Assembly: GCF_007750855.1 (NCBI RefSeq) | Contig: NZ_CP036291.1 | Location: 3,906,001-3,970,000, forward strand | DNA length: 64,000 nt | Source of the DNA: Pirellulimonas nuda | GTDB taxonomy: Bacteria; Planctomycetota; Planctomycetia; Pirellulales; Lacipirellulaceae | Direction: 5' to 3' | Shown here: piece after piece, positions 43,765 through 52,660 of the stretch | Layout of the letters: each line of letters begins with the position of its first letter | How positions within the stretch are numbered: the stretch's first letter is position 1 | The notes under the pieces: model-generated | What the model saw: the letters and a program-made list of their open reading frames with translations, nothing else | What the model was told of the DNA's origin: nothing | Databases searched by the model: none | Position numbers and translations under genes: made by a program

Positions 43765-44754
43765 ATGCCAAGCATGTCGGTTTCTAAGGCAATCGTTGCG
43801 CTGGTCGCGTTGTTGGCGCTGTGTACGTTCTCCGGCGAGTCGGCGGCCCAGCCCAAGCTCAAGGCGCTGATCGTCGACGGGCAGAACAACCACGCGGTGT
43901 GGCCCAAGTCGACCATCATGATGAAGCAGTACCTGGAGGAGACGGGGCTGTTCGACGTCGACATCCAGCGCACGCGATTTACTTGGAATGCGTCACGCGA
44001 AGAGGCGTTCCTCCCGCTGGCCGGCGCGGGCGAGACGCAGGACCTGAAGAACCCGAAGACCGACCCCGACTTCAGCCCGCGTTTTGAGGACTACGACGTG
44101 GTGGTGTCCAACTTCGGCTGGAAGGCGGCCGACTGGCCCCAAGAGACCCAGCAAAGGCTAGAAGACTATGTCGCGGGGGGGGGCGGGTTTGTGTCGGTTC
44201 ATGCCGCGGACAACTCGTTCCCGCAATGGAAGGAATACAACCGCATGATCGGCCTCGGGGGCTGGGGCAACCGCAACGAGAAGGACGGCCCCTACGTCTA
44301 CTACACCGATGAAGGGGTGCTGGTGCGCGACGATTCGCCCGGCGGCAGCGGCGCCCACGGCCCCGCGCACTCGGTGCCTGTCACGGTGCGGGTCGACGAT
44401 CACCCGATCACCCAGGGCATGCCCGACGTGTGGCTCACCACCAAGGACGAGTGCTACGCGAAGCTGCGCGGCCCGGCCGAGAACATGACGGTGCTGGCGA
44501 CCGGCAAAGACATGTCGGGCAGGGCGCCCACCAAGCGTCACGAGCCGATCCTGATGGTGGTGGAGTACGGCTCCGGACGCGTGTTCCATACCACGCTGGG
44601 GCACGACGACTACTCGTGCGAGGGGGTGGGCTTCATCGTCTCCCTGACCCGCGGGGTCGAGTGGGCCGCGACGGGCAAAGTCACCCAGCCGGTGCCGGCC
44701 GATTTCCCGACCGCCGACAACGCCACCAAGCGGGCGTTCGAATTGAGAAAGTAG
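43765..44754 (+). CDS. ThuA-like secreted protein
   Basis: It is a 329-residue exported ThuA-domain protein. A signal peptide (about residues 1-28, ending SAAQ) precedes LKALIVDGQNNHAVWPKSTI, the typical first strand. AGGGGFVSVHAADNSFPQW is the nucleophile-elbow region, where ThuA proteins have His rather than a Cys. VFHTTLGHDDYSCEG near residue 272 closes the domain. The family sits in the class-I glutamine amidotransferase fold and is associated with sugar metabolism. The start could also be the ATG at 43774 (MSVSKAIVAL). It is not close in sequence to the other ThuA copy at 13429. Confidence 0.88.
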   Translation: MPSMSVSKAIVALVALLALCTFSGESAAQPKLKALIVDGQNNHAVWPKSTIMMKQYLEETGLFDVDIQRTRFTWNASREEAFLPLAGAGETQDLKNPKTDPDFSPRFEDYDVVVSNFGWKAADWPQETQQRLEDYVAGGGGFVSVHAADNSFPQWKEYNRMIGLGGWGNRNEKDGPYVYYTDEGVLVRDDSPGGSGAHGPAHSVPVTVRVDDHPITQGMPDVWLTTKDECYAKLRGPAENMTVLATGKDMSGRAPTKRHEPILMVVEYGSGRVFHTTLGHDDYSCEGVGFIVSLTRGVEWAATGKVTQPVPADFPTADNATKRAFELRK

Positions 44755-44878
44755 ATTGTTCGGCGTGCTGCGTTTGGGCGCCGTCGCCCAGGCCGATCGC
44801 CTTGCGGAGCGATGCGATTGAGCTTGGCAAGGCTCCTACCGCAACGGAATCAGGAGCGGCCGCGCCGAGCCCACATTC

Positions 44879-46747
44879 CTACTCGGGCAACGCGAACGCA
44901 ATGAAAGCGTCGCCCGCCTTGGTGCCCTGCTTACCTGCGCCGCCCGCGGCGATGACGATGAACTGCCGGCCACCCACGTCGTAGGTCGCCGGCGTGGCGT
45001 AGCCGCCTGCGGGGAGCTGCGTTTCCCAGAGCGTTTCGCCGGTTGACTTGTCGAACGCGCGGAAGCGCTCGTCTTTGGTACCCGCGATGAACACGAGGCC
45101 CCCCGCGGTGACGATCGTGCCGCCGAACGACTCGGTCCCCGTTTTCGGAACGCCGCGCGCCGTCAGCTCTGGGTACTCCCCCAGGGCGACGCGCCAAGCG
45201 ATCTCGCCACGGACTAGATCCACGGCGATCAGCTCGCCCCAAGGGGGCGCCACGGCCGGGTAGCCCTCGTGATCGCGGAGCTGACGGTAGCCCCGGTGAG
45301 CGTACGGGCCGTACCGGTCGGCCCCCTCGCCCCGATCAATGAGCGTCATCACGTTCGGGCAATTGGTGACGTTCACGTACAGCAGGCCAGACGCCCGGTC
45401 GTAGGAAGCCCCCGACCAATTGGCGCCGCCGTGGAAGCCGGGCAGGACGACCGTCCCTTCGAGGCTCGGCGGTAGGAAGGGGTCGCCGTGGCGAAGGCCG
45501 GCTAGTTGATCCAGCACCGAGCGGCGGTTCTCCGGGCCGATGTTCGTCACGGTCGACTCGTCGAACCGGGTCGTTACGAGCGCCGGGGGCCTGGCCGGTA
45601 TCGGTTGCGTCGGCCAAGCGGCTTCACCCGGCACGTCGGAAGCCGCCGCAGGCGTTTCGACGATGTCGAACAGCGGCCGGCCCGTCGCGCGATCGAAGAC
45701 GTACACGTAGCCGGTCTTGGTCACCTGCACGGCGGCGTCGATCGAGCCGCCATCCTCGCGCGGGATAGTCACCAGATTGGGGGGCGTCGGCAGGTCGTGG
45801 TCGCACAGGTCGTGCCGCACGGTCTGGAAGTGCCAGACGCGCTCGCCCGATCGAGCGTCGAGCGCGATCGTGCAGTTGGCGAAGAGGTTCTCCCCTTTCC
45901 GGTCGCCGCCGTAGAAGTCGAACGACGCAGACCCGAGTCCGGCAAAGACGAGGCCGCGCTCGTCGTCAACCGTCAGGCCGCTCCAAGCATTGGCGCCGCC
46001 GCGGTCGCGCCAAGAATCTCCTTCCCAAGTTTCGGCGCCGAACTCCCCCGGTTGCGGCACGGTGCGGAACCGCCACGCCTCGCGGCCGGTCCGCACGTCG
46101 AAGGCGAGCACGTCTCCCGGGGCGGCGATGCCGGGCCCCTCGCCGCAAGAGCAGCCGACGATCACGGCATCGCGCCAGACGGCCGGCGCCGACGTGGGGC
46201 CGTACCCGAGTTTCGCGACGCGCTTGTTCATGCCTCGACGCAGGTCGACCATGCCGCCGGCGCCAAACGCGGGATCGAGCCGACCGGTCCGGGCGTCGAC
46301 CGAGAAGAGCCGTCCATCCGCGACGCCGTGCAAGACCCGCCGCGCCCCGTTGGGGGCGCCGTCGGACCAGTAGGCGCAGCCGCGGTTTACGCCGCCCGAG
46401 GTGGGCGCATGGGGCCACGGCAGCTCGCTAGGGTCGAACCGCCAGCGCTCCTGGCCCGTCGCCGCATCAAGGGCCACGAGCACGCGATTGCCGGTGGTGA
46501 CGTACATGACGCCATCAACAATGATGGGCGTGCACTCGATCGTCGGCCCGACGCCGTCCTTGGCCTCGCCCGTGTGGAAGGTCCACGCGGTTTCGAGCCG
46601 CGCCACGTTCGAGCGGTCGATCTGGTCGAGGTGCGAGTGCCGGGTCGCCGCGGCGTCGCCCCCAACGACCGGCCAGTCGGCGGCGCCAGCGGCTGTGACC
46701 CCCGAGACCAGAATTGACCAAACAACCAAGCGTCGTCTGCGGTTCAT
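44879..46747 (-). CDS. PQQ-type quinoprotein dehydrogenase
   Basis: This 622-residue exported enzyme belongs to the quinoprotein alcohol/glucose dehydrogenase family, an eight-bladed propeller. W-motif blades such as VALDAATGQERWRF and ATGRPLFDI are visible, and the opening (DWPVVGGDAAATRHSHLDQI) is a family start. GGVNRGCAYWSDG and WHFQTVRHDLCDHDLP are diagnostic of membrane-bound glucose-dehydrogenase-like members. It would oxidise an alcohol or sugar in the periplasm. No cytochrome domain is fused. The start is ATG at 46747; a TTG six codons upstream is less likely. No PQQ-synthesis genes are in this window. Confidence 0.87.
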   Translation of the reverse strand: MNRRRRLVVWSILVSGVTAAGAADWPVVGGDAAATRHSHLDQIDRSNVARLETAWTFHTGEAKDGVGPTIECTPIIVDGVMYVTTGNRVLVALDAATGQERWRFDPSELPWPHAPTSGGVNRGCAYWSDGAPNGARRVLHGVADGRLFSVDARTGRLDPAFGAGGMVDLRRGMNKRVAKLGYGPTSAPAVWRDAVIVGCSCGEGPGIAAPGDVLAFDVRTGREAWRFRTVPQPGEFGAETWEGDSWRDRGGANAWSGLTVDDERGLVFAGLGSASFDFYGGDRKGENLFANCTIALDARSGERVWHFQTVRHDLCDHDLPTPPNLVTIPREDGGSIDAAVQVTKTGYVYVFDRATGRPLFDIVETPAAASDVPGEAAWPTQPIPARPPALVTTRFDESTVTNIGPENRRSVLDQLAGLRHGDPFLPPSLEGTVVLPGFHGGANWSGASYDRASGLLYVNVTNCPNVMTLIDRGEGADRYGPYAHRGYRQLRDHEGYPAVAPPWGELIAVDLVRGEIAWRVALGEYPELTARGVPKTGTESFGGTIVTAGGLVFIAGTKDERFRAFDKSTGETLWETQLPAGGYATPATYDVGGRQFIVIAAGGAGKQGTKAGDAFIAFALPE

Positions 46748-46971
46748 CCGTAGCCTTGTGACCAAGAGGAGTTTGACGCGTCCCAGGCAAAGCGGCCGTG
46801 CCGCCCGGCGAGTTCTTGCAACCGATAGCGTGGGTTCTGGAGACCGCCCGCCGCCGTTGGGTGACCAGGCTTAGGTTGCTCTAATCACTACCACGACTCG
46901 CGTTTAGCGTACTGTTATACTAACCGCGTCGTCTATCGACGGCTTAATGCATTCCAGCCGGGTGGATACCA

Positions 46972-47616
46972 ATGAAGCTCCCACTGATGCGCGTATGTTT
47001 TGCGGCGGCTTTCCTGGTTGGGGTCGCTGGCGCCCGTACGGCAGCCGCGCAGGAACTGATCATCAACGGCGGATTTGACTCAGGTGACCTGACGGGGTGG
47101 GCCTTCACGCCGACCGCCGCCGCAGAGCCGACGATCGCGGGGGGAGTCTCCGCGTTCATGGGAAGCAACGCCTTCCGCGTCAACGCGGGAAGCAACCTCT
47201 CGGGCGTCGAGGCCGGCGGGACCCTGTCGCAGACAATCGCGCTGGTTGCCGGGCAGTCGTACCAGGTCTCGGCCGGGAAGCTGGCGATCGCCAGCGTCAA
47301 CGGCAGCCCCAACGCCGACGGCGGCACGATCACGCTCTCGCTCGGCGGCGCCCTGCTGCACACGTTCGACGTGGGATTGCTGGCGGCAGACGAGGTGCAG
47401 ACTGATTCGTACAGTGCTCCGTTCCTGGCACTAGCAACGGGGCCAGCAGAGTTCGAGCTGCTGTTCACGCGGCCCTTTCCAAACTTCGCGGTGACGCCGG
47501 CGGTGTATCACTACGCCGATGGATTGTCGGTGACGCGATTGGTTCCCGAGCCGGCGGCCGCGGCGCTGGCGGGGATCGTGGGGATTATCTGGCTCCCAAC
47601 TCGGCGTCGGGCCTAG
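46972..47616 (+). CDS. PEP-CTERM sorted exported protein
   Basis: It is a 214-residue protein with a signal peptide at 1-26 and a single beta domain. It opens ELIINGGFDSGDLTGWAF, the start of carbohydrate-binding-like (CBM4/9-type) folds. The C-terminus is a PEP-CTERM signal: VPEP, a hydrophobic helix and a basic tail (TRRRRA in part), which implies processing by an exosortase and cell-surface delivery. Ligand unknown. A TATACT box at 46916-46921 may be its -10 element. Confidence 0.85.
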   Translation: MKLPLMRVCFAAAFLVGVAGARTAAAQELIINGGFDSGDLTGWAFTPTAAAEPTIAGGVSAFMGSNAFRVNAGSNLSGVEAGGTLSQTIALVAGQSYQVSAGKLAIASVNGSPNADGGTITLSLGGALLHTFDVGLLAADEVQTDSYSAPFLALATGPAEFELLFTRPFPNFAVTPAVYHYADGLSVTRLVPEPAAAALAGIVGIIWLPTRRRA

Positions 47617-47853
47617 AGGGGCCCTGACGAAGGAAAATCTCCGCCGACGCGGGCCCGATGGCAGCCGCTGACCAGGCGACGATTGCCCACGGCGCTACCG
47701 CTGCGAGGATTTGTCAGATTTTTTGCCACCGATTTGCGGCAAGCCACATCTCTAGGTACTATGGCGCTACGATTGTCGCCGGCCGCGTCGAACCCATGCT
47801 CGACAAACCCGATGCAATGCTAATGGACACCATTTGAACAAGGGAAACAACTG

Positions 47854-48675
47854 ATGCGTGCCTTTTACCTCCGACCGCATTATGCGGGACTCTTGCTGCC
47901 GCTTGCCGCGCTACTTCCGCTGCTCGCTCAGACCGCCGTCGCGGTCCCGATTAACTATGGCGACTTCTCTGGCACAACCGTCGATTACCTCGACGTGACC
48001 GAGGACTCGAGCACCGGGGACACCCTGCCGCTGTTCGGCGCCCCCAACATCTCCGGCGATTCGCTCGACTTCGACCCGGTCGGCTTTTCGGCCAACTCAG
48101 CCGGCGGCGGCGCCCCTGATCAGACCACCGGTCAGCTCGCGTTTATGATCCGCGCCAAGGCCGGCAAGGCGATCGAGAGCCTATCGCTCTCCGAGGCAGG
48201 CGACACCAGTCTGGCCCGATCGATTGTCTCGAGCGACGACGCGTCGACCAGTGTCACCGCCATCGTCTCGGTGCAGATCCTCGATGTCGACTTCCTCCCG
48301 CTCACGACCGCGATCTCTACGGGGGGGATGATGACGTTCACTCCCTCGGCGGGCGACTACCTGCTCAGCACCGACGGCGCCGGCAATCCCACCTACAACA
48401 CGTCGTGGACCGGCAGCTTCTTTCTGGAGCTCGGCCCGATCCTAGCCGCCAACAGCATTACCGGCTTGGCGACCAAGGTCAGCATCTCGGTCGACAACGC
48501 CCTGACCGCCACCTCTGCGCTAAACTCCTCGGCGCTGATCGCCAAGAAGGACTTCGACGGCGTGGTGATCACGGTTAACCCTGGCCCCGACAACGTGGTC
48601 CCCGAACCGACTTCGTGCGTGCTGGCCGCCTTGGGTCTGCTGACCACGCTTGGCTGCTGCCGGCGAGGTCGCTAA
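47854..48675 (+). CDS. PEP-CTERM sorted exported protein
   Basis: This 273-residue protein has a signal peptide at about 1-32 and a Ser/Thr/Asp-rich beta body (NYGDFSGTTVDYLDVTEDSS), which looks like an extracellular adhesin-type domain with no catalytic motif. It ends VVPEP, a hydrophobic stretch and CCRRGR, the PEP-CTERM sorting pattern. It is followed by a strong hairpin and then by the export-like operon. It is not clearly a paralogue of the preceding PEP-CTERM protein. Confidence 0.85.
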   Translation: MRAFYLRPHYAGLLLPLAALLPLLAQTAVAVPINYGDFSGTTVDYLDVTEDSSTGDTLPLFGAPNISGDSLDFDPVGFSANSAGGGAPDQTTGQLAFMIRAKAGKAIESLSLSEAGDTSLARSIVSSDDASTSVTAIVSVQILDVDFLPLTTAISTGGMMTFTPSAGDYLLSTDGAGNPTYNTSWTGSFFLELGPILAANSITGLATKVSISVDNALTATSALNSSALIAKKDFDGVVITVNPGPDNVVPEPTSCVLAALGLLTTLGCCRRGR

Positions 48676-48707
48676 GAGCGACGATCTTCATCACAATCAA
48701 TCCCCCC

Positions 48708-48733
48708 AGCGGGGCGGCCAGGGCCGCCCCGCT
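48708..48733 (+). terminator. Strong terminator-like hairpin
   Basis: AGCGGGGCGGC and GCCGCCCCGCT form a perfect 11-bp stem with a CAGG loop, 32 bases after the stop of the second PEP-CTERM gene. The T-tract is weak. It separates that gene from the ABC/HlyD/TolC set, so those are probably transcribed from their own promoter (a TACTAT box lies at 48854-48859). Confidence 0.65.
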
Positions 48734-48899
48734 TGGCGTTTCGGGCGCGGCAAAAGCGCGGCTCGGCGGCCCTTGAGCTCTCCCGGGAGCAGGCACGGCA
48801 ATGACAGGTTGTCGCCGCTTCGATCGCTGTGGCCTCATTTCGTTGGTTTAGCCTACTATGAACAAGTCTAGGCTTTCCAGTAGATTCTGAACCCGAACC

Positions 48900-51050
48900 A
48901 TGCAAATAGCTCCCCCGTCCGCAGAACCCGATCTAGCCGCTGTGCTGGTGCGTCTTGCCCGTGAACGCGGGGCGAGGGTCGAGCGCTTACGGGCCGAGAA
49001 ACTGCTCGCAGAGGCGGGCGCCGCCTGGCCAGGCGACCCCCGTCTGTTGTGGATGAAATGGCTTGCCACCGGCGCCACGAGCCTGGGGCTGCGGGCCAAG
49101 GCCATGCGAATGACCGTCGACGACGCCCTGCGGCTAGCCCAGGACGGGGCGCTCGTGGTGGCTGCGTCGCAGGGGGATCAGCTCGTCAGCCTAGTGTTGG
49201 GCTTTGACGGCGGGCACGCCGAGGTGGCCGCAGAGGGCTCGAACGACAGCCGCCGACTTACCCCGACGCAGCTTACCAGCGAATTGGGCGCCCCCATCGA
49301 GCAAGAACCGGACAAGTGGGTCTGGATGGTTGTTACGGACGTCGAGTTGGGGCACGACCACGGGGGCCGGTTGCACCGCAACCCCGTCAACAGGCTGCTG
49401 GATTTGATGCGGCCGGAGCGGTCAGACATCTGGGTGGTGGTGGTCTTCGCTTTCTCCGTCGGCGTGCTGAGCCTCGCCACGCCGATCGCGGTCGAGTCGC
49501 TGGTGAATATGGTCGCGTTCGGGCGGATGCTGCAACCGCTGCTCGTGCTGTCGATCATGCTCTTCGGATTCCTAGCGTTTTCCGGGCTGCTGCGGGCGTT
49601 GCAGACGTTCGTCGTCGAGATCATCCAACAGCGACTCTTTGTCCGTGTGGCTGCGGACTTGGCCTATCGGCTCCCACGCATCAAGCCTTCGTCGCTGCAT
49701 GGGGAGTACGGGCCCGAGTTGACCAACCGCTTCTTCGACGTGGTGACGCTGCAAAAGGTCGTCGCACAGCTCCTGCTTGATGGCGTAACGATCCTGCTCA
49801 CCACGCTCGTCGGCATGACGGTCCTGGCGTTCTACCACCCGTTCCTACTGGGCTTCGACGTGGTGCTCTTGGCGTTGGTGACGATCGGCGTCTTCTTGAT
49901 GGGCCGGGGCGCCTTCTCAACCGCCATCCAAGAATCTATCCAAAAGTACCGCTTGGCCGCATGGCTTGACGACCTCGCCCGCTGCTCCTCGGCGTTCAAG
50001 TCGTCCGGCGGCGCCGAGTTCGCGCTCGACCGCGCGAATTACCTCACCGCTGGGTACTTGGAGTGCCGTCGGGGCCACTTCAAAGTCCTCTTCCGGCAAC
50101 TGCTTTTCATCTTCGGCCTGCAGGCCGTCGCCGGGACGGTGCTGCTGGGCTGCGGCGGCTGGCTGGTGATCCGCGAGCAGCTCACCCTCGGACAGTTGAT
50201 CGCGGCGGAGCTGATCGTCGCGACGATCCTCAGCGCGCTCAACAAGCTGGGTAAGCACATCGAGGGATTCTGCGACCTGGTGGCGTCGGTGGACAAGCTT
50301 GGTCACCTGTTCGATCTGGAGATGGAACCTCAAGACGGCCAGCTCGCTCTAACGCCCGGCTCTGGGGTGCGTGTGCGGATCACAAGCGCATCTGACGGCT
50401 TTGACGGAGCCCGGCAAGAGGTTCGGAGCTTGGCGCTCGAGTCAGGCGAACGCGTCGCACTACTCGACCCGGCCGGCGCCGGGGGGAGTCCGCTTATCGA
50501 CATGCTCTACGGCCTGAGCAAGCCCGAAGGGGGGCACGTTGAGATTGAGCACGCCGACCCACGCGACCTGCATCCCGAGACGCTCCGTACCGCGGTTGCG
50601 ATGGTGCGGAGCGTCGACGTGTTCGAGGGGACATTGGCCGAGAACATCCACCTCGGCCGCCCCGACGTGAGCATGACCGACGTCCGCTGGGCCTTACAGG
50701 GGGTGCGGATGCTCGACACGGTGCTGCGCCTCCCGGAAGGGCTCGACACGCCGCTGAACGGCGCCGGCGGCCCGTTCATCCCTTCGCAATTGATGATGCT
50801 GATGCTGGCCCGCGCGGTGGTCGGCCGGCCGCGGATGGTGCTGGTAGACGGCGCCCTCGACGGGTTAGGGGACCAACAACTGGAGGTTGCAATCGATCTG
50901 CTGACCGACCCCGCCCGCGGCTGGACCCTACTGGCGACCACCGGCCGACGAACGATCGCAGAGCGGTTTGATCGCGTGATCGACCTTGCAGCCGAAGACG
51001 CTGACGCGGCCAATCTCCGGCCGACATCCAACGGGGAGGCGCCTCAGTGA
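48900..51050 (+). CDS. HlyB-like ABC protein with degenerate ATPase domain
   Basis: This 716-residue protein has the layout of a type-I-secretion exporter. A C39-like N-terminal domain without a catalytic Cys covers about residues 1-145. A six-helix membrane domain covers about 170-455, and a nucleotide-binding fold about 485-700. The last keeps structural landmarks (VFEGTLAENIHLGRP, ARAVVGRP, VLVDGALDGL) but not the chemistry. Walker A reads DPAGAGGSP (523-531), so the essential Lys is Gly529. The Q-loop Gln is Arg570. The signature LSGGQ position reads GPFIPSQ. The Walker B Glu is Gly651, and the H-loop His is Gly682 (TTGRR). ATP hydrolysis is therefore not expected. The frame is open throughout. 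The stop overlaps the next gene (GTGA). Confidence 0.85.
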   Translation: MQIAPPSAEPDLAAVLVRLARERGARVERLRAEKLLAEAGAAWPGDPRLLWMKWLATGATSLGLRAKAMRMTVDDALRLAQDGALVVAASQGDQLVSLVLGFDGGHAEVAAEGSNDSRRLTPTQLTSELGAPIEQEPDKWVWMVVTDVELGHDHGGRLHRNPVNRLLDLMRPERSDIWVVVVFAFSVGVLSLATPIAVESLVNMVAFGRMLQPLLVLSIMLFGFLAFSGLLRALQTFVVEIIQQRLFVRVAADLAYRLPRIKPSSLHGEYGPELTNRFFDVVTLQKVVAQLLLDGVTILLTTLVGMTVLAFYHPFLLGFDVVLLALVTIGVFLMGRGAFSTAIQESIQKYRLAAWLDDLARCSSAFKSSGGAEFALDRANYLTAGYLECRRGHFKVLFRQLLFIFGLQAVAGTVLLGCGGWLVIREQLTLGQLIAAELIVATILSALNKLGKHIEGFCDLVASVDKLGHLFDLEMEPQDGQLALTPGSGVRVRITSASDGFDGARQEVRSLALESGERVALLDPAGAGGSPLIDMLYGLSKPEGGHVEIEHADPRDLHPETLRTAVAMVRSVDVFEGTLAENIHLGRPDVSMTDVRWALQGVRMLDTVLRLPEGLDTPLNGAGGPFIPSQLMMLMLARAVVGRPRMVLVDGALDGLGDQQLEVAIDLLTDPARGWTLLATTGRRTIAERFDRVIDLAAEDADAANLRPTSNGEAPQ

Positions 51051-52504
51051 CCCTACCCACAAAACACCCAAAATCGCCGCCGCTGACCGAAACGGCCTAC
51101 AGCGAGATCGACTTTCCGTCTCTGCGGCTCACCCGCAGCTCTCGGTTGGCGCGGCGTCTTGCGCGGTGGCTGCTCTTTTCCATTGCCGTCGCGATGATCG
51201 CGATGATTTTTGCCCCGTGGCAGCAGTCCGTCCGCGGCGACGGCTCGGTGGTCGCCTTCGACCCGGTCAACCGGACCCAGTCCGTGCAGTCGCCCGTGAA
51301 AGGGGTAATCGACGAGATCGGCGAGGGGATCTTCGAGAACGCCGAGGTGAAGAAGGGGCAGCTCGTGTATCGGATCGTCGATCAAGACCCCCAGTACCTC
51401 AGCCGGATTAATCAACAGGTCGAGAACACGAAGCAGCAGATCGTCGCCGCCCAGCAGCGGCTGGAGCGCACCGAGGACCAACTGACCGCGAACCAACAGG
51501 TCATCAAGGCCAAGCAGGACGAGCTCGCGTCTACCCGCTCCGGGCAGATAGAAGCCATGGCCGCGGCCGACGCCTACGTGCTGATGGCGGAAAACAAGCT
51601 GGCGGCCGAACGCGCGGGGCTGGTGGCAGCGGAAGGTGAGGTGTGGCAGACCGAGTTGGAGTACAACCGAAAGAAGTCGCTCAGCGAGCAAGGCTTCGAA
51701 TCGGGGAAGAACTTCCAAGAAGCCGAACTCAAGTACCGCCAAGCGATGGCCAAGCTGAAGCAGGCCGAACAGTACGTCGGCGCCGCGGAGAACGAGGTCG
51801 AGGGGAAGAAGAAGGACCGTGAGTCGAAGCGGCAAGAATGGGAAGGGAAGATTAATAAGGTCGATTCGGAACTGGCCAAGAGCCAGAGCGACGTCGCCAA
51901 GAGCCGGGGCGACATCGCCAAGACCAACGAAGAGATCGGCAAGATCCAGAACGAGCTGACCAAGCTCGAAACCCAATACGCACGCCAACAGACGCAAGAG
52001 GTGCGAGCCCCCCGCGATGGCTTCATCATGCGGCTGCTTGCTTACGATCGTTCAGCGATCGTCAAGCAGGGCGACACCCTGTTCACCATCGTGCCAAAAA
52101 CCGACAAGCCCGCCGTGCAGTTGTGGGTTGACGGCAACGACCAGCCGCTGATCTCCCCCGGCCGGCACGTGCGACTGCAGTTCGAGGGCTGGCCAGCCGC
52201 TCAGTTCTCCGGGTGGCCAAGCGTGGCGGTCGGAACTTTTGGGGGCGAGGTTGCTTTTGTCGATCCCACGGACGACGACATGGGAAAATTTCGGGTAGTG
52301 GTGGTCCCCGACGACCAGAGCGACCCCTGGCCCAAGTACCCGTACCTGCGGCAAGGCGTACGGGCCAAGGGATGGGTTCTGCTCAACCGCGTGCCGCTTG
52401 GTTACGAGGTCTGGCGTCGGCTGAACGGGTTCCCGCCGTCGCTGAAGTCGAGCGCCGACGCCGAAAAGGCCGACAGTTCGAAGCCTCCAAAGGTCAAAAT
52501 CTAG
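51047..52504 (+). CDS. HlyD-like periplasmic adaptor protein
   Basis: This 485-residue membrane-fusion protein has one N-terminal helix at about 45-62 and a lipoyl half-motif (SPVKGVIDEIGEGIFENAEV, followed by KKGQ). A long charged coiled-coil hairpin runs about 115-320, followed by the second lipoyl half and beta-barrel (VRAPRDGFIMRLL). It should bridge the inner-membrane ABC protein and the TolC-like outer channel. The hairpin is about 100 residues per arm, long enough to span the periplasm. Start is GTG at 51047, overlapping the ABC gene stop by four bases. Confidence 0.88.
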   Translation: MTLPTKHPKSPPLTETAYSEIDFPSLRLTRSSRLARRLARWLLFSIAVAMIAMIFAPWQQSVRGDGSVVAFDPVNRTQSVQSPVKGVIDEIGEGIFENAEVKKGQLVYRIVDQDPQYLSRINQQVENTKQQIVAAQQRLERTEDQLTANQQVIKAKQDELASTRSGQIEAMAAADAYVLMAENKLAAERAGLVAAEGEVWQTELEYNRKKSLSEQGFESGKNFQEAELKYRQAMAKLKQAEQYVGAAENEVEGKKKDRESKRQEWEGKINKVDSELAKSQSDVAKSRGDIAKTNEEIGKIQNELTKLETQYARQQTQEVRAPRDGFIMRLLAYDRSAIVKQGDTLFTIVPKTDKPAVQLWVDGNDQPLISPGRHVRLQFEGWPAAQFSGWPSVAVGTFGGEVAFVDPTDDDMGKFRVVVVPDDQSDPWPKYPYLRQGVRAKGWVLLNRVPLGYEVWRRLNGFPPSLKSSADAEKADSSKPPKVKI

Positions 52505-52660
52505 CATAACCTCGCAGCTTAACGCCCTGCGATGCGACCTTGACGGTTGTGGCGGTCCTACTGGTGACGCCCATCACGCGCAGTCGATACCTCCAGAGGC
52601 GCCCCCCCGCACGGGACCACTGCGCCCTCCGCCGCGTGCTAGCAACGGATTGAAGTTTCG

